From NCBI GenBank assembly GCA_029261875.1, contig JAJDAL010000033.1, positions 62,001 to 126,000 of the forward strand: DNA of 64,000 bases, written 5' to 3'. Made by a program: the position numbers and the translations under genes. The notes beneath the pieces were generated by a model. That model was not told where the DNA came from and did not search any database. It saw only the letters and a program-made list of their open reading frames with translations. Source of the stretch: Deltaproteobacteria bacterium. Its GTDB lineage: Bacteria; Myxococcota_A; UBA9160; JAJDAL01. The number at the start of each line of letters is the position of its first letter. The first letter of the stretch is position 1. Below, in pieces: positions 18,401 to 26,800 of the stretch.

Positions 18401-19039
18401 AAAGGCCTCGTGCGCTACGACCCCGTGACGGCCCCCACCCAGCGCCTTTGCCGCAACCCCGCGGACGGAGAGCCCGTCAACACCACCTTCACAGCGTGCC
18501 GCAGCGTTGGGGGTGTGCCCTTGCCCGAAGGAAGCAACTGCAGCCACGCGTCCCCTCCGCCGGGAGAGACGGGGTGTTTCTTGGCTTCCGGCGATCCCAA
18601 CGATCCCGCGGGTACACCCACAACCTGCAAGTGCATCACGTTGCTCGCCACCTCGAACACGCGACCGGTGGTTTCCTTGCGACAGCTCGACCCGGGCGTC
18701 GTGCGGACTCCCCTCGCCGAGAAATTCCGGAATGCCAGTGTCGTTCCGAGGCCTGCAGAATCGCTGATCCGTTACCAGATGCGGCGCGGAGACCTTCCGC
18801 TGCTGGGCACGGTTCCAGACCTCGAACCCTTTCGGGTACCCAGCCTCACTCTGTTCGAAGACGAGAACCTCGCGGTGGCGCAGATCAACATCAAAGGGGT
18901 CCCGGTCGCAAGCACGCGCTGGCAGATCCGCTTGTCCTCTCAAGGGCTGCTCGCGAACGCGCGCTACCGAAACGCATTTCTGCGCTCGATCGTCGATATC
19001 GAATTGATCTTGGCCTACCAGGGATTCGACCCCATTTAG
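15458..19039 (+). CDS. Giant exported helical Cys-rich protein with glycine-zipper segment, function unknown
   Basis: 1193 aa; ATG at 15458 starts 1 bp after the previous stop and yields a signal peptide (basic MVCRRNAPF, hydrophobic core, cleavage near PSAQ). The body is mostly alpha-helical, with Cys-rich C..D.DC inserts near residues 165-190 and 805-830. At about 605-640 is a Gly/Ala-rich zipper (GGGFSGAQLGAKAGPIGAAA) of the type that packs helices in membranes, followed by about 120 residues of Gln/Glu/Lys-rich coiled coil. The C-terminus is beta-rich. Size, helicity, an internal membrane-capable hairpin and location between two TcB-like genes suggest a TcA-like or scaffold role. Direct homology to TcA is not evident to me. 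Confidence 0.7.
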   Translation: MVCRRNAPFWVYWLLLGSFLLLPGTPSAQVVECKASFTCVAPVNLDQAIQCMCQATRFLEEARSEIGDPGFTGFDDVLPSDYEITGKYSESLLDSVLEFALSAPRTLAKDELLYEASFRKASAHGMFGDDSLLRGLDPRSGGGGVSAEQVIGTSRKRLDSRACHDSTGIPVPTGNACATDGDCASGELCLAERFGAEGPFGAVQEYRRAEQALMDAIRVLGVERFRQLDDDKPRCLGIGCAARLLVRLGSQKARAQAEFGDLMWRRAIASAGILTDALECSAGKVNEVCTVHRECNDGNTMGRCGSGEPAEESAVLLREVVQEGLAEAAAAETLYAALVPPDAFEESSDFAQRINSLARLRQIETRSINGTTPFGIPADYIPLLSSVQESHLDCLQNCGTTCDKASNTQCLHALAEGPSFLNLLEQARAAQNDAIANAQEFANATKDRAVFENQMATDFVRVIERLLGASCQDLGETCTCSEDEAAAGLCITFQGETWITSGLICDDPDDPLLACEVDGIDGEFERQILAIRGAEVSLDNVRERLDRNEETYEQVIQKFAALAGIREEECTDTEVAIDEAGSRTSSAIDRRERRSGLSEAEKLTGIVGGGFSGAQLGAKAGPIGAAAGFLGGAGLAIDGMQADARRKKARADFEKATSRIQNEKELELTRIRCRANAAVLEVDEADALFQVETERQRLLQQFEEQQTVILDSLVAAQQLAGELRSAAERLTEAKEQRAIFDDLEFRNPANFRAVALAKQLQGADKFRTAQILTWMILRSVAYDLAQPDFALPQTFLAGDVLSIPNCRTSRCTEGAQAVCATSSECTASPTDSCQLAADETGVADSNGACSMQAVFAARTVDDLESLIGGALLQIVAASRTLACQGECQKRISLRNIFTDANLLPTEQPTLGDVLLERRPVAGTIAVIDFGISPKRGFRICPQLPDGSIVCQPDGVANLAAADVDGFGDLSANIWNARMINVKGLVRYDPVTAPTQRLCRNPADGEPVNTTFTACRSVGGVPLPEGSNCSHASPPPGETGCFLASGDPNDPAGTPTTCKCITLLATSNTRPVVSLRQLDPGVVRTPLAEKFRNASVVPRPAESLIRYQMRRGDLPLLGTVPDLEPFRVPSLTLFEDENLAVAQINIKGVPVASTRWQIRLSSQGLLANARYRNAFLRSIVDIELILAYQGFDPI

Positions 19040-19053
19040 GAAGAAGGATGATG

Positions 19054-20565
19054 ATGAACGTACGCAAATTCAGATCTGGTTGGCCGGCTCTCCTCGGGGC
19101 GCTGTTCCTGGTTTCTCAACCCGCGTGGGCCATCGACGAACGGTTGGATCGCCGCATTCCCTATCAGGGGAAGCTGACAGGCGTTACGGGCACGGCAACG
19201 CTTTCCGTCGAACTCTTCGACAGCGCGGAAGGTGGGGACTCGATCTGGGGCCCGGAACCCCACCAGGTTACACCCGACGCCGACGGACGCTTCGTCATCG
19301 TGATCGGATCTTCCGAACTCGACCAATGCTCGCGCGCGCCCTTCGGCCGCAACCTGATCGAGAATCCGGGCAACGAGGCCGAACTCGTGGGCGGCGAGAT
19401 TCCCGGCTGGACGGAAGTGCTGGGAACGACGTGGGGCCACTATCCCATCCCGAACGACAATCCCCCCTTCGATGGGGACCGCTACTTCTACGCCGGCCTG
19501 GTCGCTGCCGGGGAGCTGGCCCAGAACGTCGACGTATCGGATTTCGCGTCCGAGATCGATGCGGGTCTCCAGAGCTTCGCGTTCCTCGGCCGCGTTGCCG
19601 CATTCGTCCTGGGGAACGACCAGACCGAGATCGTCGTCGATTACCTGGACCAGAACGAGAACGTGCTGGAATCCTTCCCCAGCGGACCGTTTACCCCCGG
19701 CAACCAAGTGTGGGAAACGATCTCCGATACGCGCGTGGCTCCGGTCGGAACGCGCATCATCCGGGTGCGGTTGCTCTGCACCCGGCTCGCGGGATCCCAG
19801 TGCGATGGCTACTTCGATGGCCTCTCCCTGGTGGCGACGCACGCGTCCTCGAGTTCGTTGCTCTGCGAGAGCGGTGGTGACGGCATCTCGGACCTGGATC
19901 AGATCGAACCGTCTCCCCTGTTCGTCAATGTCACGGTGGATGACGGAAACGAAGTCCGAGAACTATCACCGCGTCAACAACTATTCCCCGCATACCATGC
20001 ATCGAGCGCCACGGCTGGCGTGGCCGTGGGAACCGTACTCATGTGGTGGGGACAGCTCGACCAGATCCCGCCCGGCTTCGAACTCTGCAACGGAGACCCG
20101 CCCAGCACCGCCGGCGCTACGCTGGTGGGAAACAAGCCGGATTTGCGCGGACGCTTTCCCCGCGGCGCTCCGGGCGGCATCACCGATGTCGCTACCGTTC
20201 CCATCAGCGGCGGGTCCGACACCGCGGCGGCCCTGACTTCGGGTGGAACTGCGCTCAGCCAGGCGCATCTTCCGGACTACACCCTGCCCGACACCTTCAG
20301 CACCAACTTCCGGGGATCGCACCAGCATTCGGCGATCCACTCCTGTGCGTCCAATGAAGGCGGCGGGGACTCCCACTATGCGTTGGGGGACAGCAACTCC
20401 GGACGAAACTGCCCCTTGATCATCGGTTCCGATGGAAATCACACGCACAGCGTCACGGGTAGCGCGCGGTTGGGCGGAGGCGGCGGGAGTCATTCCCATT
20501 CGATTCCGTCTCACGACAATCGCCCGGCCTACCTGGATCTGTTCTTCATCATTCGGGTGAAATAG
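19054..20565 (+). CDS. Exported phage-tail-collar-domain protein 1 with inserted beta-sandwich domain
   Basis: 503 aa. Of three consecutive ATG codons, the third (19054) is best spaced from GAAGG. A signal peptide ends near QPAWA. Residues about 28-95 form a small beta-domain (YQGKLTGVTGTATLSVELFD ... ADGRFVIVIG), also found in the next gene and, diverged, in 52617-53564. A roughly 165-residue insertion follows (LIENPGNEAELVG ... YFDGLSLVA), resembling carbohydrate-binding beta-sandwiches of the N-P-G-x-E type. The C-terminal half is a tail-collar/microcystin-dependent-protein domain: GTVLMWWGQLDQIPPGFELC, KPDLRGRFPRGAPGG, His-rich loops, and the closing NRPAYLDLFFIIRVK. Such domains trimerise at fibre tips, so a surface fibre role is likely. 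Confidence 0.85.
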   Translation: MNVRKFRSGWPALLGALFLVSQPAWAIDERLDRRIPYQGKLTGVTGTATLSVELFDSAEGGDSIWGPEPHQVTPDADGRFVIVIGSSELDQCSRAPFGRNLIENPGNEAELVGGEIPGWTEVLGTTWGHYPIPNDNPPFDGDRYFYAGLVAAGELAQNVDVSDFASEIDAGLQSFAFLGRVAAFVLGNDQTEIVVDYLDQNENVLESFPSGPFTPGNQVWETISDTRVAPVGTRIIRVRLLCTRLAGSQCDGYFDGLSLVATHASSSSLLCESGGDGISDLDQIEPSPLFVNVTVDDGNEVRELSPRQQLFPAYHASSATAGVAVGTVLMWWGQLDQIPPGFELCNGDPPSTAGATLVGNKPDLRGRFPRGAPGGITDVATVPISGGSDTAAALTSGGTALSQAHLPDYTLPDTFSTNFRGSHQHSAIHSCASNEGGGDSHYALGDSNSGRNCPLIIGSDGNHTHSVTGSARLGGGGGSHSHSIPSHDNRPAYLDLFFIIRVK

Positions 20566-21597
20566 ATGCGCACCGTCAAGCAAAACACGCTGAGTATCCT
20601 TCTCGTTGCACTGGCGATCCTCGCCCTGCCCACCTGGTCCCATGCGGCGGAAGAATCCTCCGGCCGTCAGATCCGCTTCAACGGTCGACTCGATGGGAAC
20701 GTCGGTTCCGTGACGCTCATCGTCGAGCTCTTCGATTCGCTCCTCGGGGGTACGCGGCGCTGGGGCCCCGAACAACACCGCGTGACCTCGGATGCCGAGG
20801 GACGCTTCGCCATCGTGATCGGCGCCAGCGGGCTCGATCGATGCACCCGCGCAGCCAACGGCGACCTGCTCTGTGCAGGCACCGGCGATTCGATTGCGGA
20901 CCTCGATCAGATCGGAGCGTCTCCGCTCTACGTGAGTATTACCGTGAGCGATGGAACGACCACCACCGTACTGAGTCCGCGACAGAGGCTCTTCCCCGCG
21001 TTCCACGCGGCCAGCGTAAACGCGGGGGTTCCCGTGGGTACCGTGATCATGTGGTGGGGTTCGGAACTCGACATCCCCGATGGCTTCGAGTTCTGTGACG
21101 GACAATTGCCGAGCACCGAAGGCGCAGTACTCACCATCCCCAAGCCCGATCTGCGCGGACGCTTTCCCCACGGCGCGGCCGCCAACGCCGACGACGTCGC
21201 CACGGCACCCGTCACCGGTGGAAGCGACGCAACCGCGCAACTGACGTCCGGCGGGACGACGCTCGGCAGCGCGCAGCTTCCGGACTACGTCCTCCCCGAC
21301 ACTTTGGCGACCGGTATTCCGCAGAACAGCGGCGGTGGTTCCGGGCCCCACCATCACAACTCGCCCATCCACAGCTGCGCGCACGACGACGACGGAGGCT
21401 CCGACACTCACTACACCCTGGGCGGAAACGGAAACCCGCCATGTCGACTCAGCTTCGGTTCCGTCGGAAACCACAATCACACCATATCCGGCAGCGTCCG
21501 GTTGAACGGATCGGGACAGGCCCACAGCCACACGGTCCAGCAACACGAGAATCGACCTGCTTTCCAGCAGCTTGCGTTCATCATTCGCGTGAAATGA
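20566..21597 (+). CDS. Exported phage-tail-collar-domain protein 2
   Basis: 343 aa, starting on the base after the previous stop. A signal peptide ends near WSHAA. It is a tandem paralogue of the preceding protein: the same N-terminal beta-domain (FNGRLDGNVGSVTLIVELFD) and the same collar domain (GTVIMWWGSELDIPDGFEFC, KPDLRGRFPHGAAAN, NRPAFQQLAFIIRVK). It lacks the 165-residue insertion; here the two halves join directly through LLCAGTGDSIADLDQIG. His-rich loops (HHHNSPIHSC, GNHNHTISG, AHSHTVQQH) could bind metal. Two collar proteins side by side suggest heteromeric or alternative fibre tips. Phage origin is unlikely because both carry Sec signals. Confidence 0.85.
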   Translation: MRTVKQNTLSILLVALAILALPTWSHAAEESSGRQIRFNGRLDGNVGSVTLIVELFDSLLGGTRRWGPEQHRVTSDAEGRFAIVIGASGLDRCTRAANGDLLCAGTGDSIADLDQIGASPLYVSITVSDGTTTTVLSPRQRLFPAFHAASVNAGVPVGTVIMWWGSELDIPDGFEFCDGQLPSTEGAVLTIPKPDLRGRFPHGAAANADDVATAPVTGGSDATAQLTSGGTTLGSAQLPDYVLPDTLATGIPQNSGGGSGPHHHNSPIHSCAHDDDGGSDTHYTLGGNGNPPCRLSFGSVGNHNHTISGSVRLNGSGQAHSHTVQQHENRPAFQQLAFIIRVK

Positions 21598-21608
21598 GGG
21601 AAACGACC

Positions 21609-23849
21609 ATGACTCGCACGACTTCATTCCTCTTTGTTCTGGCGGCATCGCTCTGCGTCGCGGGCGCGGCCCTCGCCGGCATCCCGGAACCGGATGCCAT
21701 CTACTTCGGCTCCGTCCAAGTCGACGGCGCCCCTGCGGCGAACGGCACGCTGATCTCGATCCGCGAAGGATCCGACGGAGCCGGCGAGTTGTTGGACGAG
21801 TTCACCCTGGGCGGTGTGCCGTCCGCCGGCGACCTCTACGTCCTGCGCATTCCCCTCGAAGCGTCCGAGGGTGGCGCGCTTTCCGGCGGGAGCGCGCAAG
21901 TGGGCGACCAGGGCATCGTGTTCGTCAATGGAATCGCCGCGGGCCTCGTCAGTATCGGGAGCCGGGGGCGCGTGGTCCGCATGGACATCGCCGCCAGCAG
22001 CACGACCCCGCCGGATGTCGACGGCGATGGCGCGTTCGATTTCGTAGACAACTGCGGCGGTGTCCCCAACGCGGGACAAGCGGATTCCAACGGAAACGGC
22101 ATCGGCGACATCTGCGAACCCTTCGTGAACCCCGGCCTCAGTTTCGTCAGTGTCGAGAACGTGGACAACCCGGCGGACCCGTCCACCGGAAAAGGTTCCG
22201 TGAGCTACGCCTTCGAGATCGGAAACACCGAAGTCTCCAATATCGACTACGTGGAATTCCTGAACGCCGTCGCGGCCGCGGATCCGGGTGCCCTCTACAG
22301 CGAGTTGATGGCCAGCGATCCCCGGGGCGGGATCCTCCGCGAGGGCGCATCGGGCAGCTACAGCTACAAGGTCAAACCCAATCTGGGTGACAAGCCCGTG
22401 AACTTCGTCTCCTGGCTCGATGCCGCTCGCTACGCCAACTGGCTCGAGAACCAGCAACCCAGCGGGCCCCAGGACGCGACGACCACCGAGGATGGTGCCT
22501 TCGATTTGACCGTCGAGAACCCCGGAGAGAACGCCGTCCTGCGCGAGACCGCCATGACGTCCCTTCCTACGGAAAGCGAGTGGTACAAGGCGGCCTACTA
22601 CGACCCGTCCGTGGGACAGGACTTCTACTGGCTCTACCCCACCCGCGAGGACGACCCGGGCCCGGCCCCGGTCGTCTCCAATCCGATCGGATACGTGACG
22701 AACATCGGCCCGGGTGTGGCGAACTTCGCCGACGCTGCCGTGTGGAACGGGCAGACGGGAAACGTGATCGCGGTAGCGAGTACCGGGGCGCAGAGCTTCT
22801 ACGGCACCCTCGAGCAGGGAGGAAACGTTTCGGAATGGCTGGCCGCGGCTCCGGAGCAAGCCCAGCGCGTAGCCCGCGGAGGCTCTTGGACCGACGACCG
22901 CTTCGCCATGGAATCCATTTCCGATTCTCCCGACCGGGCCGCCGTGCTGCGCGATCCGCTGCTCGAAAATTCTGAGCTCGGATTTCGCATCGTGAAGTTC
23001 GAGGCGCGCATCCTGGACGAAGACGGCGACGGCGTGTCCGACGACCGGGACAACTGCGTGGGTGTCTTCAATCCGGCGCTCGGCAGCCAGGGACGTCCTG
23101 CGCGGGCGTCCTTCCAGACCACGACCGGAGGCCAGCTCGACGACGACGCCGACGGTTTCGGCAACGAGTGCGACGCCAAGTTCACGGAATCCGGCCAGTT
23201 CGTGAGCGGCGTCGACCTGAGTGAGATGAACGCCTCCTTCAACAAGGCGCGCGACGGAAACGACTGCGGATCCACGGGCGACAAACCCTGCTCGATCTTC
23301 GATCTCGACAACAGCGGCCAGGTGATCGGCGGAACGGATCTTTCCCGAGCCCTGGCCCTCTTCAATGGAGAGCCCGGACCGTCTTGTGCGGGATGCCCAC
23401 TCCAATGCGTGGGCCCCAACTGCGGCGCCGTGGCGGACAGCGACGGAGACGGCGTCCCGGACGACCAGGACAACTGCATCGCGGTCTTCAACCCGGCCCT
23501 GGGAACCCTGGGCGCTCCCGCCCGCCAGTCCTTCCAGACCACCACCGGAGGCCAGCTCGACGACGATGCCGACGGCGTCGGGAACGAATGCGACGCCAAG
23601 TTCGCTTCGGGCGGACAGGTGGTCGGTGGCCTCGACCTGGGCGAGATGAACGCTTCTTTCAACAAGAATCGTTCGGCCTCGAACTGCGGCGCCACGGGAG
23701 ACAAACCGTGCGCTCCCTTCGACCTCGACAACCTGGGTCAGTTCATCGGGGGCAACGACCTCACCCGGGCTCGCGAACTCTTCAATCAGGTACCCGGGCC
23801 GGCGTGTAACGACTGCCCACTGGCGTGCGAGGGGCCGGCGTGTTCCTGA
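21609..23849 (+). CDS. Exported FGE/SUMF1-like-fold protein with two C-terminal dockerin-like modules
   Basis: 746 aa; ATG 21609 follows GAGGG at 8 bp, and an in-frame ATG at 21594 overlaps the previous stop. Signal peptide ends near ALAG. Domains: an N-terminal beta-domain (residues 22-135), one thrombospondin-3 loop, then a formylglycine-generating-enzyme-like domain at about 175-465 (VSYAFEIGNTEVSNIDYVEF, KPVNFVSWLDAARYANWLE, LPTESEWYKAAYY, EQGGNVSEWL, RVARGGSWTDD). Sulfatase-activating FGEs carry reactive Cys in the segment after GGSW; here none is present, so it is probably not an active FGE. Residues about 470-746 are two tandem copies of the thrombospondin-3/dockerin-like module. It overlaps the next gene by 10 bp. 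Confidence 0.85.
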   Translation: MTRTTSFLFVLAASLCVAGAALAGIPEPDAIYFGSVQVDGAPAANGTLISIREGSDGAGELLDEFTLGGVPSAGDLYVLRIPLEASEGGALSGGSAQVGDQGIVFVNGIAAGLVSIGSRGRVVRMDIAASSTTPPDVDGDGAFDFVDNCGGVPNAGQADSNGNGIGDICEPFVNPGLSFVSVENVDNPADPSTGKGSVSYAFEIGNTEVSNIDYVEFLNAVAAADPGALYSELMASDPRGGILREGASGSYSYKVKPNLGDKPVNFVSWLDAARYANWLENQQPSGPQDATTTEDGAFDLTVENPGENAVLRETAMTSLPTESEWYKAAYYDPSVGQDFYWLYPTREDDPGPAPVVSNPIGYVTNIGPGVANFADAAVWNGQTGNVIAVASTGAQSFYGTLEQGGNVSEWLAAAPEQAQRVARGGSWTDDRFAMESISDSPDRAAVLRDPLLENSELGFRIVKFEARILDEDGDGVSDDRDNCVGVFNPALGSQGRPARASFQTTTGGQLDDDADGFGNECDAKFTESGQFVSGVDLSEMNASFNKARDGNDCGSTGDKPCSIFDLDNSGQVIGGTDLSRALALFNGEPGPSCAGCPLQCVGPNCGAVADSDGDGVPDDQDNCIAVFNPALGTLGAPARQSFQTTTGGQLDDDADGVGNECDAKFASGGQVVGGLDLGEMNASFNKNRSASNCGATGDKPCAPFDLDNLGQFIGGNDLTRARELFNQVPGPACNDCPLACEGPACS

Positions 23850-26800
23850 GGATTGCCCAGCGCTGGGAGCGCGCGCTCGCACCGGTCCTCGCAACGCTTC
23901 TGCTCTTCACCGCCAGCGACGCCCGCTCCGCTGCAAAGAATGGGGTCTCGGCCCAATCCATCTCCCTTCCCTCGGGGCCGGGTTCCATCGAAGGGTTGGG
24001 CGAATCCTTCGAGCCGCAGCTCAACACCGGCACGGCGACCTACTCCGTACGCTTGAAAGTCCCTCCGGGCCGAGCGGGTTTCGCGCCGGGGCTGGGGCTC
24101 TCCTACAACGGCGGGGCGGGCAATGGCACCGTCGGTCTGGGCTGGTCCCTGAGTGGGATCGACTGTATTCAGCGCCAGACCGATAAAGGCCAGCCCCAGT
24201 ACGACGAGAGCGAGACGTTCTCCGGGACCGACGTCTTCCTGGTCGGCGGGGAAGAGCTCGTCCCCCTATCCGACGGAACCTTTCGCCCGGAGAACGAAAG
24301 CGGCTTCCAGCGCTATCGCTTCGATCGCGCGACGGACACATGGCTCTGTGAAAACCCGGATGGAAGCAAACTCACCCTCGGCGGCGTAGCGAACAGCCGC
24401 GTTTCGGACGGTGCGCGTACGGCGCGTTGGTGCGTGAGCCGCGAACAGGACACCAACGGAAATCGCATCGACTACGAATACGTGGCCTTCCCCGACTCCC
24501 CCGGCCAGATCTACCCGAAACGAATCGTCTACAACCGCCACGCCACCCAGTCCCTGGACGGTGAGCAGATCGTGGTCTTCCAATACGAGGCGCAGACCCG
24601 TCCGGATCCGGTTAGCGACTACCGTTTCGCCTTCGAGGTCATCACCGCGCGGCGCCTGATCGCCATCGACACCTGCACGCGAGGCGGGAGTTTCTCTCCC
24701 GTGACCAGCTGTGACGCCGTGGGCGAAGCCGGCGCGGCGCGCGTCGGCGCCTATCGTCTCGACTACGACGAGGTCGGCGCGTGCGAGGAAGGCGTGTGCG
24801 CCCGGGGCATGCTGGGCAATGCCTGCGTGGTGGACGTCGACTGCGTGGCGGGCGTAACGCGTCTCGAGCGGATCACCCAGATCGGTGACGACGGTGTTAC
24901 GGAGCTGCCGCCCTTGCGCTTCACCTACACCGAGCTCGAGTTGTTCCAGAACCCGGAATGGATCTTCGTCGCAGGCTTTCCACTGGGTGTGATCGGAGGC
25001 CCGGAATCGGCGCTGGTGGACCTCAACGGAGACTCGCTGCCGGATGTCGTCGAATCCCCCACTGGGCTACCCGGAACCTTACGCCGTTTCATGAATGAGG
25101 GCCCCGATGAAAACGGTGTCGTGAGCTTCGCCCTGGCCGAAGTCTTCGCGGGACCGCAGCAGCGTCTCAGTACACCGGGCACCCAGATCGTCGACATCAA
25201 CGGCGACGGTGTGGCGGACCTCGTCACGCGTCCGTCGGCGGACACCTCGACCTTCGAGGTACGACGGGGCAGCGACGCCGGCTTCTTCAACATCGTCCCC
25301 AACAACTTCGAGATCGCGGGCTTCAATGACTTCGCGGTGCAGGGTTTCGACGACCCGAAGGTTCAATTCACCGATCTCGACTTCGACAAGCGCATTGACA
25401 TCGTACGCAGCGACACCGATGCCGGGGGGAGCCCGTCAGGCCTTCGTGTGCGCATCAATCGCCAGTTCGCGGGGCAGGAATTCCTGGACCTGCCCGTGGA
25501 ATGTGCCCCCTTGCCCGGAGTGGACTTCGCCAACGGCAAGAGCTTCCTCGTGGATCTCAACGGAGATCGTCTGCTCGACGTGGTGCAGGTGGAAACGACG
25601 CCCACCGCGCTGCAGCAGATCCGCTTTTTCCCCTCCTGCGGCGGCGGCGGTTACGGTCGCGGCGGCAGCTGCGAGGCCCAGGGGCCGGCCGTTACCCTGG
25701 GCGGCGCGCCGGTGGAGGGCTTGTCCGGGGCGGACTTCCAGAACTTCAGCGGGTTCCGCTGGCAGGATCTGACCAACGACGGTCTCTCGGATCTCCTATG
25801 GACCGGCCCGCAATCCATGACGGCCTGGATCAACGTGGGGGGCGACCGTCTGCGCCGCGTGGAGCTCGGTTCCTATCTGCCGGGTGTGGACTTCGATCGC
25901 TGTGATCCGGGTACCGGCTGCAATCCCCAGAATTTCGACCTGATGCTCTTCGCGGACATCAACGCCAACGGAACCACGGACATCGTTCACGTGGACCGCG
26001 AAACCCAGGCGGTGCGCTACCTCGACATCGTCGGCCCGAGCGGTGTTCCACCCAATCTCCTGAAGAGCATCGACAACGGTCTCGGTCGCAAGACCGCCAT
26101 CGAATATGAACCCTCGACGAGCGACTACCTCGAAGCGCAGAACGTGAGCGGAAAGCCCTGGGAGACCCGAGCGCCCTTCCCCGTCACCGTCGTCTCCCGC
26201 AAACGCGTGCGCGTGGGCCTCGACCTGGACGAAGTACCCGGCGAAGACGAGTACGTAACGGACTACCGCTACCGGGATGCCTTCTACGATTCCGTGGAAA
26301 AAGAGTTTCGGGGATTCTCGGAGGTAGAGGTCCTTGCGCGTGGCGATGCAGGCCACCCCACGCTTCTCACGCGCCACAGCTTCCACACCGGAGCACCCGA
26401 TGGTGAGGACAACGACGGCGACGGCTTGATCGACGAGCGAACTCCCCTGGGTGGCGCCGAGGAAGAAAGCCTCAAGGGCGTGGCTCTCGAGCAGCGTACG
26501 GAGACCTGCACGGACGGGCCCGATGGCGATTGTTTCGCGACCGGTGAGATCTTCCACCACAACTTCAGCCGCTGGGAAGTCCGCAACCTCCACGGCGCCA
26601 CGGGGTTGGTCTGCAGCGGCGACCCGGGAACCGGCTGCTGCAGCGACGCGGATTGTGCTTCCGACGAACTCGGCGGAAGCTGCGTCGCGGGGGGGATTTC
26701 CGAGCCCGGCGTGCGTCCCGAGCAATCCTGCGCCAACGGAAAGAGTGTCCGCTGGGCGTTCAGCGGTGCCGAACGCTCCTCGACCCTCGAGCAGGGTTCC

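Noticed and set aside
19054..21597. Prophage tail genes
   Set aside because: Both collar proteins carry Sec signal peptides and no other phage structural or replication genes are present.
21609..23849. Variable protein of a diversity-generating retroelement (C-type-lectin-like FGE fold)
   Set aside because: No reverse transcriptase or template repeat nearby, and the fold is internal, not at the C-terminus.
21609..23849. Sulfatase-activating formylglycine enzyme serving the 1550-2944 sulfatase
   Set aside because: The reactive Cys are missing and the sulfatase has Thr at the modified position.
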